Assembly (NCBI RefSeq): GCF_004795055.1
Contig: NZ_SSBJ01000015.1
Location: forward strand, 62,001 to 126,000
Reading direction: 5' to 3'
DNA: 64,000 bases
From: Streptomyces sp. A1136
GTDB lineage: Bacteria > Actinomycetota > Actinomycetes > Streptomycetales > Streptomycetaceae
A program made the translations under genes and the position numbers. Position 1 is the first letter of the stretch; each line of letters begins with the position of its first letter. Shown here piece by piece: positions 8,829 through 17,649 of this stretch. Below the pieces are notes generated by a model that ran no database searches, was not told the DNA's origin, and saw only the letters and a list, made by a program, of their open reading frames with translations.

Positions 8829-9251
8829 ATGCCCAGTCGTCGCACAGACCCCCTGACCCTTGAGGTCGTCGAGCTCATCGGCGACGTCGTGGCCCGCTAC
8901 CACCAGGAGTACGAGCACGCGGCCGCGGGCCACCAGCTCACCGGCGCCCAGGCCCGCGTGCTGAACCTGCTGTCCCTGGAACCGATGCCCATGCGCCGCA
9001 TCGCGCAGAAGCTGAAGTGCGAGCCCTCGAACATCACCGGCATCGTGGACCGGCTGGAGTCCCGCGGCCTGGTCGAACGCCGGCCGGACCCGGCGGACCG
9101 CCGGGTGAAGCTGGCCGCCCCGACGGAGGAGGGTCTGCAGACCGCGGATCGGCTGCGCGAGTCGCTCGACTTCGCGCGCGAGCCGTTGGCCGGGCTGTCC
9201 GACGCCGAGCGGGGGATGCTGCGGGACCTGCTCAGGCGGATGCTGGGCTAG
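8829..9251 (+). CDS. MarR-family transcriptional regulator
   Basis: This 140-aa winged-helix regulator has its recognition region at MRRIAQKLKCEPSNITGIVD followed by the wing RLESRGLVERRPDPADRRVK, the MarR signature. Start ATG 8829 (MPSRRTDPLTLEVVE) has no clear Shine-Dalgarno and may be near-leaderless. Divergent from the alkenal reductase; autoregulation and control of that gene are likely. Confidence 0.9.
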   Translation: MPSRRTDPLTLEVVELIGDVVARYHQEYEHAAAGHQLTGAQARVLNLLSLEPMPMRRIAQKLKCEPSNITGIVDRLESRGLVERRPDPADRRVKLAAPTEEGLQTADRLRESLDFAREPLAGLSDAERGMLRDLLRRMLG

Positions 9252-9258
9252 CCGGGCC

Positions 9259-10218
9259 TCACCAGCAGAGGAACCAGCACGTCGGCTTGGGCTTCTTCGT
9301 CTGGGTGGGCGTGGGCAGCGGCGCGGGCGGCCGCGCCGTGCCGGAGGTGCTGGGCGCGGGCTGCCCCGGCTTGGTGGGCTGTACGGACGACCCCGACCCG
9401 GAAGCGGTGGGCGTCGGCCCCGGCGTCCCGGAGGCGGAGGCGCCCGCCCCCGCGCCCGGCTGCGCGGACCCGCTCGGGCTCCCGCTCGGCCCGGCCGACT
9501 TCGTGGCGTCCGCGGCGGCCTTCGCGCCCCCGGCGCCCTTGCCCGTGCCCGTCGCCCCGGAGCGCGCGGCCCCGCTCGGCGCGTCCGGCGCAGGCTCCGG
9601 CTTCTCGGGGCCGTCCTCGTCGGTCAGCACCACCTTGGCGGCCCGACCGCCGCCCTCGTCGTCCGTCGTCATACGGGCCAGGGCCACCGAACCGCCGGTG
9701 GCCAGGGCCAGCCCGAGCCCGATGCTGAGCACGGTCCGCCGACCCCGGGCCGCGCCGCGGCCGCGCGACCGGGCACGGCCGTCCACCGGCCCGGAGAGCA
9801 GCACGATCGACTCGGTGTACGGGTCGGCGGGATCGGGGGCGGCCTCGGCGGCGGCCTGGTCGCCGTACCCGGACTCGACGTATCCGCCCTGGCCCGCGTA
9901 TCCGGCCTCGGGGTAGCCCGCCTCGGCGTAGTCCGCGTCGGCGTGCCCCGGATCGGCGTACCCCGCCCCGCCCGCGTGTCCGGGGTCGCCGTGGCCCCCG
10001 TACCCGGGCGGCGCGTAGGCGGGCGCCTGCGGCGGCGCGAACGCCGACTGGGCGTACCCCGGCTGGACGGGACCGGGCTGCCCATGGCCGTAGTGCTCAT
10101 GGCCGGGCGCCGCGGCGGAGGCCGGCGGGGCGGGTATGAGGTACTCGGCCGGGGTTCCGCATCCGGCGCACGCGAGCGCGCCGTTGAGGTACCTCCGGCA
10201 GGCAGGGCAGTAATTCAT
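9259..10218 (-). CDS. SCO2400-like membrane protein with zinc ribbon
   Basis: This 319-aa protein has four parts. An N-terminal zinc ribbon (MNYCPACRRYLNGALACAGC) comes first. It is followed by a Gly/Tyr/Ala/Asp-rich repeat region (about residues 45-125, units such as GYADPGHAD). Next come a single membrane span (about 165-185, VLSIGLGLALATGGSVALA) and a Pro/Ser/Thr/Ala-rich extracytoplasmic tail ending CWFLCW. The layout and N-terminus resemble what I remember as the SCO2400 family of Streptomyces; function unknown. It converges on the MarR gene with 7 bp between stops. Confidence 0.75.
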   Translation of the reverse strand: MNYCPACRRYLNGALACAGCGTPAEYLIPAPPASAAAPGHEHYGHGQPGPVQPGYAQSAFAPPQAPAYAPPGYGGHGDPGHAGGAGYADPGHADADYAEAGYPEAGYAGQGGYVESGYGDQAAAEAAPDPADPYTESIVLLSGPVDGRARSRGRGAARGRRTVLSIGLGLALATGGSVALARMTTDDEGGGRAAKVVLTDEDGPEKPEPAPDAPSGAARSGATGTGKGAGGAKAAADATKSAGPSGSPSGSAQPGAGAGASASGTPGPTPTASGSGSSVQPTKPGQPAPSTSGTARPPAPLPTPTQTKKPKPTCWFLCW

Positions 10219-10296
10219 AGGGCCCGCAGGCTACGTGGTGATCGGCAACAGCGGGATTCCGGGAACGTAAGGATCCTGTGTGGAATCGTGTCTTCC

Positions 10297-10890
10297 ATGA
10301 CCGCGACCCCGCCGACCCCGCCCGCGGCCGGCTCGGGGGCCTTCGGCCCGGCCGCCTTCCAACTGGTGCTGCTGCGCAGGATGGCGGACTTCCGGCCGGA
10401 CCTCGCCGAGCAGGCCCGGCTGCGCCTGGGCGCCTCCCTCGCCGAGCAGCGGCAGGCCAACAAGCGTTGGCAGGCCATGGTCCGCTCACCCCGGTCCCGC
10501 GGCGCCTTGGCCCGCTACCGCTCGGTGCTCGGGCCGCCGGAGTCCACCGCGTCCCGGCGGATCGGCGACCTGGAGTGCGAGGCGCTGCTCTGGCCGGTCC
10601 CGCTCTGGCCCGACCTGCGCTTCGAGGTGCTGGCCGGGCCGGACGGGGCGGTGTGGAACGAGTGGCTGGTGCGGGCTCCGGGCGCGCGGGGGCCCGTACT
10701 GGAGGCCGCGCGGGACCTGCGCCCCTGGTCGGCGACGGTGGACGAGGTGGCGCGGGCCTTCGCACCGGTCCGCCCGATGGAGGGCACGGCTCCGACACGA
10801 TGGCGGCTGGCCTTCACCGTGTCGGGGCAGCCGCTGGTGGCGGAGTTCACGTACGGCCTCCTCCAGGAGGTCCGGCCCGGGACGGCCTGA
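10297..10890 (+). CDS. Conserved hypothetical protein
   Basis: This 197-aa soluble protein starts at ATG 10297 (MTATPPTPPAAGSGAFGPAA); an in-frame GTG three codons upstream is also possible. Helical, Arg-rich N-terminal half (FRPDLAEQARLRLGASLAEQ) and a Trp-rich C-terminal half with WRLAFTVSGQPLVAEFTYG. I do not recognise a characterised family. Codon usage is normal for the chromosome, so it is a real gene. Confidence 0.7.
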   Translation: MTATPPTPPAAGSGAFGPAAFQLVLLRRMADFRPDLAEQARLRLGASLAEQRQANKRWQAMVRSPRSRGALARYRSVLGPPESTASRRIGDLECEALLWPVPLWPDLRFEVLAGPDGAVWNEWLVRAPGARGPVLEAARDLRPWSATVDEVARAFAPVRPMEGTAPTRWRLAFTVSGQPLVAEFTYGLLQEVRPGTA

Positions 10891-10906
10891 GGCCCCGACG
10901 CCGGCT

Positions 10907-11617
10907 TCAGGAGGCCAGGAAGGCCCGCACTCCGGCCGAGGTGGCGTCATCGCCGAGCAGGTCGTTGTGTTTCAGGCACCCCACGGCCACGTTGGCGGCC
11001 CCGGTCAGCGGGACGCTGTCGTCCGGGTTGACCACTTCGTCGCAGTCCGAACGGAAGGTGGCGTACGCGACCGCCCCCGGCGTCTCGTCGCCCGCGGCCA
11101 GGTTCCTCACCACGTACGACCCCGGGGTCATGTCCCGGCACGCCTGGTCCCACAGGGCGCAGGCCCAGGCGGTGGAGGTGCCGTGGTTCGGGCCGGCGAG
11201 CGAGACCCAGTGGGCGACGGCCGCCGTGCCGCCGCCGTACTTCACGTACCAGCGGCTGACGAGCGAGCCGAAGGAGTGCCCGACGATGTCCACTTTGGCC
11301 GCTCCGGTCTGCCGGCGGACCTGGTCGACGTAGGCGCCGAGCCGTCCGGCGAGGACCTCGTTCACCGACAGGTGCGTGTCGTAGCCCCAGGAGAAGAGCC
11401 GGTCGTCGGTGTACCCGTCCGCGCGCATGTCCTCGCGCAGCGCCCCCCACACTCCGGGGTCGGCGTTGTAACCGTGCACGAAGACCACCGGATCGCGGGG
11501 GGCCGCCCGCTCGGCGGACCCGCCGACCGCCCGGGCCTGGGAGGGCGCCAGGAGGGTGACGAACAGCGTCAGGCAGAGCGTCAGGAGGGCCGGCAGTCCC
11601 TGGCGGGGCGTCAGCAT
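10907..11617 (-). CDS. Secreted alpha/beta-hydrolase lipase
   Basis: This 236-aa secreted lipase of the EstA/lipase class 2 type has a Sec signal peptide over residues 1-30 (hydrophobic LLTLCLTLFVTLLAPS, cleavage after SQARA). The oxyanion motif VVFVHGYNADPGVW and the nucleophile elbow DIVGHSFGSLVSRWY follow. The catalytic His probably lies in CLKHNDLLGD near the C-terminus and the Asp in VVNPDDSVPL. It would hydrolyse acylglycerols or short-chain esters outside the cell. Confidence 0.9.
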   Translation of the reverse strand: MLTPRQGLPALLTLCLTLFVTLLAPSQARAVGGSAERAAPRDPVVFVHGYNADPGVWGALREDMRADGYTDDRLFSWGYDTHLSVNEVLAGRLGAYVDQVRRQTGAAKVDIVGHSFGSLVSRWYVKYGGGTAAVAHWVSLAGPNHGTSTAWACALWDQACRDMTPGSYVVRNLAAGDETPGAVAYATFRSDCDEVVNPDDSVPLTGAANVAVGCLKHNDLLGDDATSAGVRAFLAS

Positions 11618-11840
11618 CGGGTCCCCTTTACCTTGTTACGCGCCGGTAGCGCGGACAGTGCGCGCATCGTGGCGCCTGTCGGTACAGAAGACCACCCCTG
11701 TGCAGCACCCTCCGGCACACGCGACCCACCCCGGCCGGAGCATCTCAACAGGCGCATGACCCTATTGACCCGAGAAGATATGAGTTGTCCGACCGGCAGT
11801 CGCCGGTCCTCTTGCGTCAGCGCTCTCGGAGGGATCTGCC

Positions 11841-12878
11841 GTGACCGTCAGTCTTGAGCAGTTGCGCCGCTGCCACGTCGCTGTCGACCTGGGAGCGGCC
11901 AGGACCCGCGTCTACGTGAAGGGCGCCGGCCTGGTCGTGGACGAGCCCAGCGTCGCCGCGGTGAACACCCGTACCGGGGCACTCATCGCCGTCGGCACCT
12001 TCGCCGAACGGATGACGGGCCGTACGCCCGACTACATCCGGGTGGTGCGCCCCGTCTCCGGCGGCACCGTCGTCGACATCGAGATGGCGCAGCGGATGCT
12101 GCGTCACCTGCTCGGCGAGAAGCTGCGCCGCGCCCTGCGGCGCAAGCCGCGGCTGCGGGCCGCCGCCTGCACCCCGCACGACGCCGATCCCCTCGCGCAG
12201 CGGGCGGCGGTGGAGACGCTGGTCGGTCTCGGCGCCCGGCGTGTCGAGCTGGTCGACACCCTGATCGCGGCGGCCGTCGGCTGCGGCCTGCCCGTGGAGC
12301 AGCCGACCGCGACCATGATCATGGTGTGCGGCGCCGCGGCCACCCAGGTGGCGGTGTTGTCCCTGGGGTCCATCGTCACCGCCGAGCGCATCCCGGTCGG
12401 CGGCGAGGCAATCGACCACGCCGTGGTGCAACACCTGCGCCACGCGCACGAGCTGATGCTCCCCAGCCAGGCCGTCCGGCCGCTCCAGCTGGCCCTGCAC
12501 GGCAACGGCATCACCGCCGAGGGGCCGGCCTCCACCCTCATCCACGGCCGGGACGTGGCCACCGGCCTGGCCCGTTCCGTGCACGTGGACACCGCGGCGG
12601 TGCGCGACGCGATCCACACGCCGCTGACGGCGGTGCTCGACGGCATCGGCAAGGTACTGCGCGACTGCCCGCCGGACCTGGTGGCCGATCTGACGGACCG
12701 GGGCATCATGATGGTGGGCGGCAGCGCCCTGCTGCCGGGCCTGGACCAGATGCTGCGCGACGCGACGGGGATGCCCGTGGCCATCGCGGAACGCCCCGAC
12801 GTGTGCGCCGTGCTGGGTCTGGGCGCGATGCTGGAAGGAAAGATCGCCCCCATGGTCCTCAACCCCCTGACCGAATGA
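11841..12878 (+). CDS. MreB/Mbl-like actin-family protein
   Basis: This 345-aa protein has actin-fold motifs: HVAVDLGAARTRVYVKG (phosphate 1), the connect region in RRVELVDTLIAAAVGCGLPV, and IMMVGGSALLPGLDQMLRDA (adenosine motif). MreB proteins polymerise beneath the membrane. Streptomyces has a divergent third paralogue besides mreB and mbl, and this copy fits that: the second phosphate motif is altered (MIMVCGAAATQVAVLSLG lacks the usual DIGGGT). ATP binding may therefore be impaired. GGAGGG precedes GTG 11841. The stop overlaps the start of the histidine kinase gene. Confidence 0.85.
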   Translation: MTVSLEQLRRCHVAVDLGAARTRVYVKGAGLVVDEPSVAAVNTRTGALIAVGTFAERMTGRTPDYIRVVRPVSGGTVVDIEMAQRMLRHLLGEKLRRALRRKPRLRAAACTPHDADPLAQRAAVETLVGLGARRVELVDTLIAAAVGCGLPVEQPTATMIMVCGAAATQVAVLSLGSIVTAERIPVGGEAIDHAVVQHLRHAHELMLPSQAVRPLQLALHGNGITAEGPASTLIHGRDVATGLARSVHVDTAAVRDAIHTPLTAVLDGIGKVLRDCPPDLVADLTDRGIMMVGGSALLPGLDQMLRDATGMPVAIAERPDVCAVLGLGAMLEGKIAPMVLNPLTE

Positions 12879-14488
12879 CACCACCCGCACACGAACGCCC
12901 CGAGGGCCTGCCCGGTCGGGAACCCGGCCGGCCGCGGACCCCGGGACCGACGGAGTCGGCGAGCCTGCCCATGCTGCTGGAGGCGGTGCTCGCCGTCGGG
13001 TCGGAGCTGGAACTGCGCAGCACCCTCCAGCACGTGGTGGACTCGGCCGCCGAGTTGTGCGCGGCGCGCTACGCCGCGCTCGGGGTCGTCGACCCCGAGC
13101 GCGGCCGACTGACCGAGCTGTTCACCTCCGGTCTGACCGCGGCCCAGCGGGCCGCGATCCCGCGGCTGCCCGACGGCCGCACGGGCCTGACCGGGGCGCT
13201 CATCGGCGACCCGCGCCCGCTGCTGCTCGACGACCTCGCCCGGGACCCCCGTTCGGCCGGCTTCCCGCCCGGGCATCCGCCCATGCGCGGCTTCCTCGGC
13301 GTACCCATCCGGGTGCACACCGAGGTCTTCGGCAACCTCTACCTCACGGAGAAGCGCGGCGGAGGCCCCTTCACCGACGAGGACCTGTCCCTGCTGCGGG
13401 TCCTGGCCTCACAGGCCGGGATAGCGATCGGCAACGCCCGCCTCTACGACACCGCCCGCCGCCGCGAGCGCTGGATCGAGGGCGCCGCCGCGGTGACCAC
13501 CGCCCTGCTGGCGGGCCGTCCGGCGGCCGACGCGCTGATGTGCGTCGCGGAACGGGCCCGGCTGTTGGCGGACGCGACGGCGGGGGTGGTGCTCCAGCCG
13601 ACCCCCGAGGGCGGCATGGAGATCGTCGCCGCCTCGACGCACGGCGATCCCGGCGACCTGGTCGGCACCACCATCGCGCCCGGTTCGGCGGTCCTGGAGC
13701 AACTCCTCGGCGGGGAGCCGGTCTTCATAGAGGATTCGGCGACGGACCCCCGGATGACCACCCACGTGCGGGAACGGTTCGGCCCGAGCATGATGCTGCC
13801 GCTCCAGAGCGGCGGCCGGCTGATCGGCACCCTCGCCCTGCCGCGGGCCCGGGGCGGACGCCCGTACGACGCCGTGGACCGGCTGCTGGCCTCGCAGTTC
13901 GCCTCGCAGGCCGCGCTGGCCCTCGTACTGGCGGACGCGCAGCACGACCGCGAGCAACTGGCCGTGTACGAGGACCGGGACCGGATCGCGCGCGACCTGC
14001 ACGACCTGGTGGTCCAGCGGCTGTTCGCGACGGAGATGATGCTGGAGAGCACGAAGAAGCGCTCGGCGTCCGCCGCCGCGGGAGACACGATCGGCGCCGA
14101 ACTCGGGCGGGCCGTGGACGAACTGGACTCCACCATCCAAGAGGTCCGCACCGCGATCTTCGCGCTCCAGCAGCCCCCGACGGATGCCCCGACGACCTTC
14201 CGGGGCCGGGTACTGCGAGAGACGGGCGGTGCGGCGGTGCTGCTGGGCTTCCAGCCGTCGGTGCGGTTCGCCGGGGCCGTCGACGCACTGCTTCCGGACC
14301 CGGTGGCGGCCGAACTGCTGTCCGCCCTGCGGGGCGCCCTGGCCGCCGCCCACCGCCGGACGGACATCACCTCGATCGAGGTCGAGGTGGACGCGGCCCC
14401 GGGTCGGGTCCGCCTGACGGTCCGTGACGACGGCCGGACGACAGCGGACACCAGGGGGACGACGCTCACCTGGGAGTCGCCGCTCTGA
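12875..14488 (+). CDS. GAF-domain sensor histidine kinase with degenerate ATPase domain
   Basis: This 537-aa cytoplasmic DevS-like kinase begins at an ATGA overlap with the MreB-like gene, so the two are translationally coupled. Two GAF domains occupy about residues 25-190 and 205-350. The HisKA_3 dimerisation motif DRIARDLHDLVVQRLF puts the phospho-acceptor at His376. The C-terminal HATPase is short: where an Asn-containing N box is expected it reads LLSALRGALAAAHRRTD. Only a VRDDGR-like remnant of the G1 box is seen and no Gly-rich G2 box. No response regulator gene is adjacent. Confidence 0.85.
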   Translation: MTPPAHERPEGLPGREPGRPRTPGPTESASLPMLLEAVLAVGSELELRSTLQHVVDSAAELCAARYAALGVVDPERGRLTELFTSGLTAAQRAAIPRLPDGRTGLTGALIGDPRPLLLDDLARDPRSAGFPPGHPPMRGFLGVPIRVHTEVFGNLYLTEKRGGGPFTDEDLSLLRVLASQAGIAIGNARLYDTARRRERWIEGAAAVTTALLAGRPAADALMCVAERARLLADATAGVVLQPTPEGGMEIVAASTHGDPGDLVGTTIAPGSAVLEQLLGGEPVFIEDSATDPRMTTHVRERFGPSMMLPLQSGGRLIGTLALPRARGGRPYDAVDRLLASQFASQAALALVLADAQHDREQLAVYEDRDRIARDLHDLVVQRLFATEMMLESTKKRSASAAAGDTIGAELGRAVDELDSTIQEVRTAIFALQQPPTDAPTTFRGRVLRETGGAAVLLGFQPSVRFAGAVDALLPDPVAAELLSALRGALAAAHRRTDITSIEVEVDAAPGRVRLTVRDDGRTTADTRGTTLTWESPL

Positions 14489-14530
14489 GAGCTCCCGCCG
14501 TCCCACCGCCGGCGGCGCGCGACGCCCCCG

Positions 14531-14965
14531 CTACCCCGGGGTGTTCGCGGCCCGGAGCGCGATCCTCGTACTGGACTGGGCGACCCCGGCCTCCCGCTTG
14601 AGGCGGCGCAGCAGCGCGTCGAGCGCGGCGGCGTCGGCGGCGCGGGCCCGTACGAGGTAGTCGTAGGCGCCGGTGACGTGGACGACCTCGGTGATTCCGG
14701 GCAGTCGGACGACCCGCTGCTCGAACTCGTCGTTGGTGACGCCCTCGCGCAGCGTCAGGTCGATGAACACGACGAGCCCACCGCGTGTGTCGGCGGCCGG
14801 GTCGACCACCACGGTGAAGCCGCGGATCACCCCGTCCCGTCGCATTCGGCGGACCCGGTCCGCCGTGGCGTTGGCGCTGAGCCCGACGCGCACACCGAGG
14901 TCGCGGTAGGAGATCCGCGCGTCCTCCCGCAGGATTCCGAGGATGTCGCTGTCCAGGCGGTCCAT
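14531..14965 (-). CDS. Lrp/AsnC-family transcriptional regulator
   Basis: This 144-aa regulator starts at ATG 14965 (MDRLDSDILGILREDARIS). The N-terminal HTH is YRDLGVRVGLSANATADRVR. The C-terminal RAM ligand-binding domain includes VVHVTGAYDYLVRARA. Lrp regulators respond to amino acids. It is divergent from a LysE-type exporter 69 bp away, the classic regulator/exporter arrangement. Confidence 0.93.
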   Translation of the reverse strand: MDRLDSDILGILREDARISYRDLGVRVGLSANATADRVRRMRRDGVIRGFTVVVDPAADTRGGLVVFIDLTLREGVTNDEFEQRVVRLPGITEVVHVTGAYDYLVRARAADAAALDALLRRLKREAGVAQSSTRIALRAANTPG

Positions 14966-15034
14966 TCCGCGATTATCGCAGCCGCGGCCGATATTCACCG
15001 CCGTGGTCCCGGCCCCCCGGACCAGGCTCGCCGC

Positions 15035-15736
15035 ATGAGTGATCCGAGCGCGTTGAGCGCACTGACGGTGTTGAGCACGGCAAGCGGGCCGGGCGGACTG
15101 CCGGCGCCCGCCCTCTCGGGAGCGGTCGCCGGCCTGGGGGTGGCGGTGCCGATGGGGGCGATGAGCGTCCTGCTGCTCCAGGAGGCGATGCGGCACCGCC
15201 GTACGGCGGTGGCCGCGGCGGCGGGCATCGCCGTGGTGGACCTGGGCTACGCGGCGTCGGCCACCGCACTGGGGCCCTGGGTGGCCACCAGCGTCGGCCC
15301 GGTCGAGGCCTGGGTCCGCCTGGCGGCCGGGATCGTCCTCCTCACGATCGCCGCCCGCGGCCTCCGCGCCACGCGCCGCGCCCGCGCCGCCCCGCCCGCC
15401 GCCGCACCGCCCTGCCCCGCCGCACCCGCCCCCGCCGGCGGGCGGCCGACAGCGACGTTCGCCCGCTATGTCGGCCTCACCGCCGTGAACCCCACCACCG
15501 CCCTCTACTTCGCCGCCCTCACCACCGCCCAGGGCGCGAGCCTGCGCACCGGCGGGGCCGTCGCGGCCTTCCTCGCCGGCGTCGGACTCGCCTCCCTCGT
15601 GTGGCAACAACTGCTCGTCGTGGTGGGCTCCCTCGCCGCCGCCCGGATCTCCCCGGAGGTCCGCCTCTGGACCTTCCGACTCGGCTACGGACTGGTCGCC
15701 GCCTACGCCCTCAAGATCGTGTTCCCGCTTCCGTGA
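15035..15736 (+). CDS. LysE-family amino acid exporter
   Basis: This 233-aa inner-membrane exporter has about six hydrophobic segments and the LysE motif AGLGVAVPMGAMSVLLLQEA near residue 30 in place of the usual Gly-Pro-Gly turn. An Ala/Pro-rich loop (about residues 110-135, ARAAPPAAAPPCPAAPAPAG) separates the halves. TAVNPTTALYFAAL is the conserved NP motif of the second half. The divergent Lrp regulator probably induces it when the amino acid accumulates. Confidence 0.88.
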   Translation: MSDPSALSALTVLSTASGPGGLPAPALSGAVAGLGVAVPMGAMSVLLLQEAMRHRRTAVAAAAGIAVVDLGYAASATALGPWVATSVGPVEAWVRLAAGIVLLTIAARGLRATRRARAAPPAAAPPCPAAPAPAGGRPTATFARYVGLTAVNPTTALYFAALTTAQGASLRTGGAVAAFLAGVGLASLVWQQLLVVVGSLAAARISPEVRLWTFRLGYGLVAAYALKIVFPLP

Positions 15737-15788
15737 GCCGCCCCACATACCGGGCCGTTGCCGCGCCTGCACGCCCTAGGGTGACCCC

Positions 15789-17150
15789 GTGACCACGACC
15801 CGCCTGTCGGCCCGCGCGGCCATCGCCTCCCTCGCCGACCCCGGCAGCTTCGCCGAACTCCGCGTTCCCGAAGGGGAGTCGGTTCCGGACGGCCCACTGG
15901 CCTGGGCGGGATACGACGGCGCGCGGGCCCGGGCGACCGCCGCCACCGGGGAGACGGAGTCCGTGGTCGTCGGCGCCGCCCGGGTCGGCGGGTACGAGGC
16001 CGCGGTCGTCTCCTTCGAGTTCGGCTTCCTCGGGGGTTCGCTCGGGCTGCGCACCGGGGACCGGCTGGAGGCGGCGTACCGGTACGCCCGCGAGCACCGG
16101 CTCCCCCTGGTGTCGCTGATCGCCACCGGTGGCTCCCGGATGCAGGAGGGGATGCTCGCGCTGACCCAACTCCAGCGGGTGGCCGCGCAGTCCGCCCTGA
16201 CCAGGGCCGCCGGGCTGCCCCAGATCGCCGTCCTGCGCGACCCCACCACCGGCGGCGGCTGGGCCACCCTCGGGGCGGGCGCCGATGTCGTGCTCGCCCT
16301 CCCGGGCGCCCAGGTCGGTTTCGCCGGGTCCCGGGTGCGGCCGCCGGAAGCGGACCCGGCCGCCTACACCGCCGAGGGGCAGCACGCGGCCGGGCACGTC
16401 GACGCCGTGGTGCCCGCGCCGGAGCTCGCCCGGGCCGTGACCGACTGGCTGCGGTTGTTGGCCGCGCCCCGCTCGACCGAACCCGTCCCGCCCCCGGCCG
16501 CGCAGGCCGACGCGGCGGCTCCGGCGACGGGGTGGGACGCCGTCCGACGGGCCCGCCACCCGGACCGCCCGCGCGCCGGTGCGTACCTGGACGCGTACTT
16601 CGGGCTGCGCATGCCCCTGTGGGGCGACCGGGCGGGTGGCACCGATCCGGGGATGCTGTGCGGGTTCGGGCTGCGGGCGGACGGGGACGGGTCGGTGGTG
16701 GCCTACGTCGCCCAGTGCGGCACCGCCACGCTCCCGGCGGGCTACCGTACGGCGGCCCGCGTGATCCGCCTCGCGGACCGGCTCGGCATCCCGGTGCTCA
16801 CCCTCGTCGACACCCCGGGCGCGGCCAACGACGCCGCCGCCGAACGGGCCGGGGCGGGGGCGGCCATCGCGGACGCCTTCGCGGCGGTGGCGGCGGCCGG
16901 CGTCCCGGTGACCACGCTCCTGATCGGCGAGGGCGGCTCGGGCGGCGCCCTCGCGCTGGCCGCGCCAGGGAACACCTGGGTCACCCCGGACAGCTATTTC
17001 TCGGTCATCGCCCCGGAACTGGCGGCGGCCATCCTCAAGCGTCCCGCCTCCCAGGCGCCCGCCACGGCGGAGCAACTCCGTATCCGCCCCCACGACCTGG
17101 TGTCGCTCGGGGTCGCGCGCGGCGTCGTGGCCCCGCGGGCGCGCCCGTGA
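15789..17150 (+). CDS. Acyl-CoA carboxyltransferase (fused alpha/beta-type subunit)
   Basis: This 453-aa carboxyltransferase moves a carboxyl group from carboxybiotin to an acyl-CoA such as acetyl-CoA. The N-terminal half carries the beta-type crotonase fold (EFGFLGGSLGLRTGDRLEAA, IATGGSRMQEGMLAL). The C-terminal half carries the alpha-type (LTLVDTPGAANDAAAERAG, LLIGEGGSGGALALAAPGNT). At about 450 aa it is shorter than the 530-aa PccB type and resembles a compact AccAD fusion. No biotin carboxylase or BCCP lies beside it, so it must share partners encoded elsewhere. Confidence 0.9.
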   Translation: MTTTRLSARAAIASLADPGSFAELRVPEGESVPDGPLAWAGYDGARARATAATGETESVVVGAARVGGYEAAVVSFEFGFLGGSLGLRTGDRLEAAYRYAREHRLPLVSLIATGGSRMQEGMLALTQLQRVAAQSALTRAAGLPQIAVLRDPTTGGGWATLGAGADVVLALPGAQVGFAGSRVRPPEADPAAYTAEGQHAAGHVDAVVPAPELARAVTDWLRLLAAPRSTEPVPPPAAQADAAAPATGWDAVRRARHPDRPRAGAYLDAYFGLRMPLWGDRAGGTDPGMLCGFGLRADGDGSVVAYVAQCGTATLPAGYRTAARVIRLADRLGIPVLTLVDTPGAANDAAAERAGAGAAIADAFAAVAAAGVPVTTLLIGEGGSGGALALAAPGNTWVTPDSYFSVIAPELAAAILKRPASQAPATAEQLRIRPHDLVSLGVARGVVAPRARP

Positions 17151-17190
17151 CCCGCCGCTCCCGTGGAGCGGGCCCGTACGGCTTCGGGTA

Positions 17191-17610
17191 GTGACCGCCG
17201 CGATCCCGCCGGCGCCCCGACCCGGAGCCGTCCGTGTCCGTACCGCCCACCACATCCGCTCCCGCCGCCGAACCGACCGCACGGCGGCGGTTTTCGGCGT
17301 GCTCGTACGCGACCTGCGCTACACCGCCCGCTGCCGCGCCGAGGCCGCGCTCGGCGGCCACCGCCCCCACCCGCGGGCCGTACGCCGCCGCGCCGTCATC
17401 CGGCACTTCCCGCGCGTGGGACGCGACCGCTCGGTGTCCCGCTGGGCCGCCCGCGAGGAACGCCGTGCGCGGCAGCGGCTGCGCGCGGACGCCCGTACGC
17501 TGCTCCGCCTCACGGACGGCGGCCGAGGCGCGCGGCTCGACCTCCGCGGGGCCGAGGAGGCGGAGATCCGGCCCGCCCGGCACCGCCGGGCCGCGCTCTG
17601 GCTCGCCTGA
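17191..17610 (+). CDS. Arg-rich hypothetical protein
   Basis: This encodes 139 aa from GTG 17191, about 20% Arg, with strong G/C at third positions in this frame and not in the overlapping alternatives, which supports it. The middle part (VFGVLVRDLRYTARCRAEAA) and the acidic end (LDLRGAEEAEIRPARHR) suggest a small basic protein, possibly nucleic-acid associated. No family recognised. Confidence 0.55.
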   Translation: MTAAIPPAPRPGAVRVRTAHHIRSRRRTDRTAAVFGVLVRDLRYTARCRAEAALGGHRPHPRAVRRRAVIRHFPRVGRDRSVSRWAAREERRARQRLRADARTLLRLTDGGRGARLDLRGAEEAEIRPARHRRAALWLA

Positions 17611-17649
17611 GCGCGCCGGCCCGTACCCCCGGAGCCGCCCGGCCCGGGG

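Noticed and set aside
7204..9251. Treating the MarR gene at 8,829 as OhrR of the ohr gene
   Set aside because: It is not adjacent to ohr and lacks an N-terminal peroxide-sensing Cys; divergence from the oxidoreductase gives a better target.
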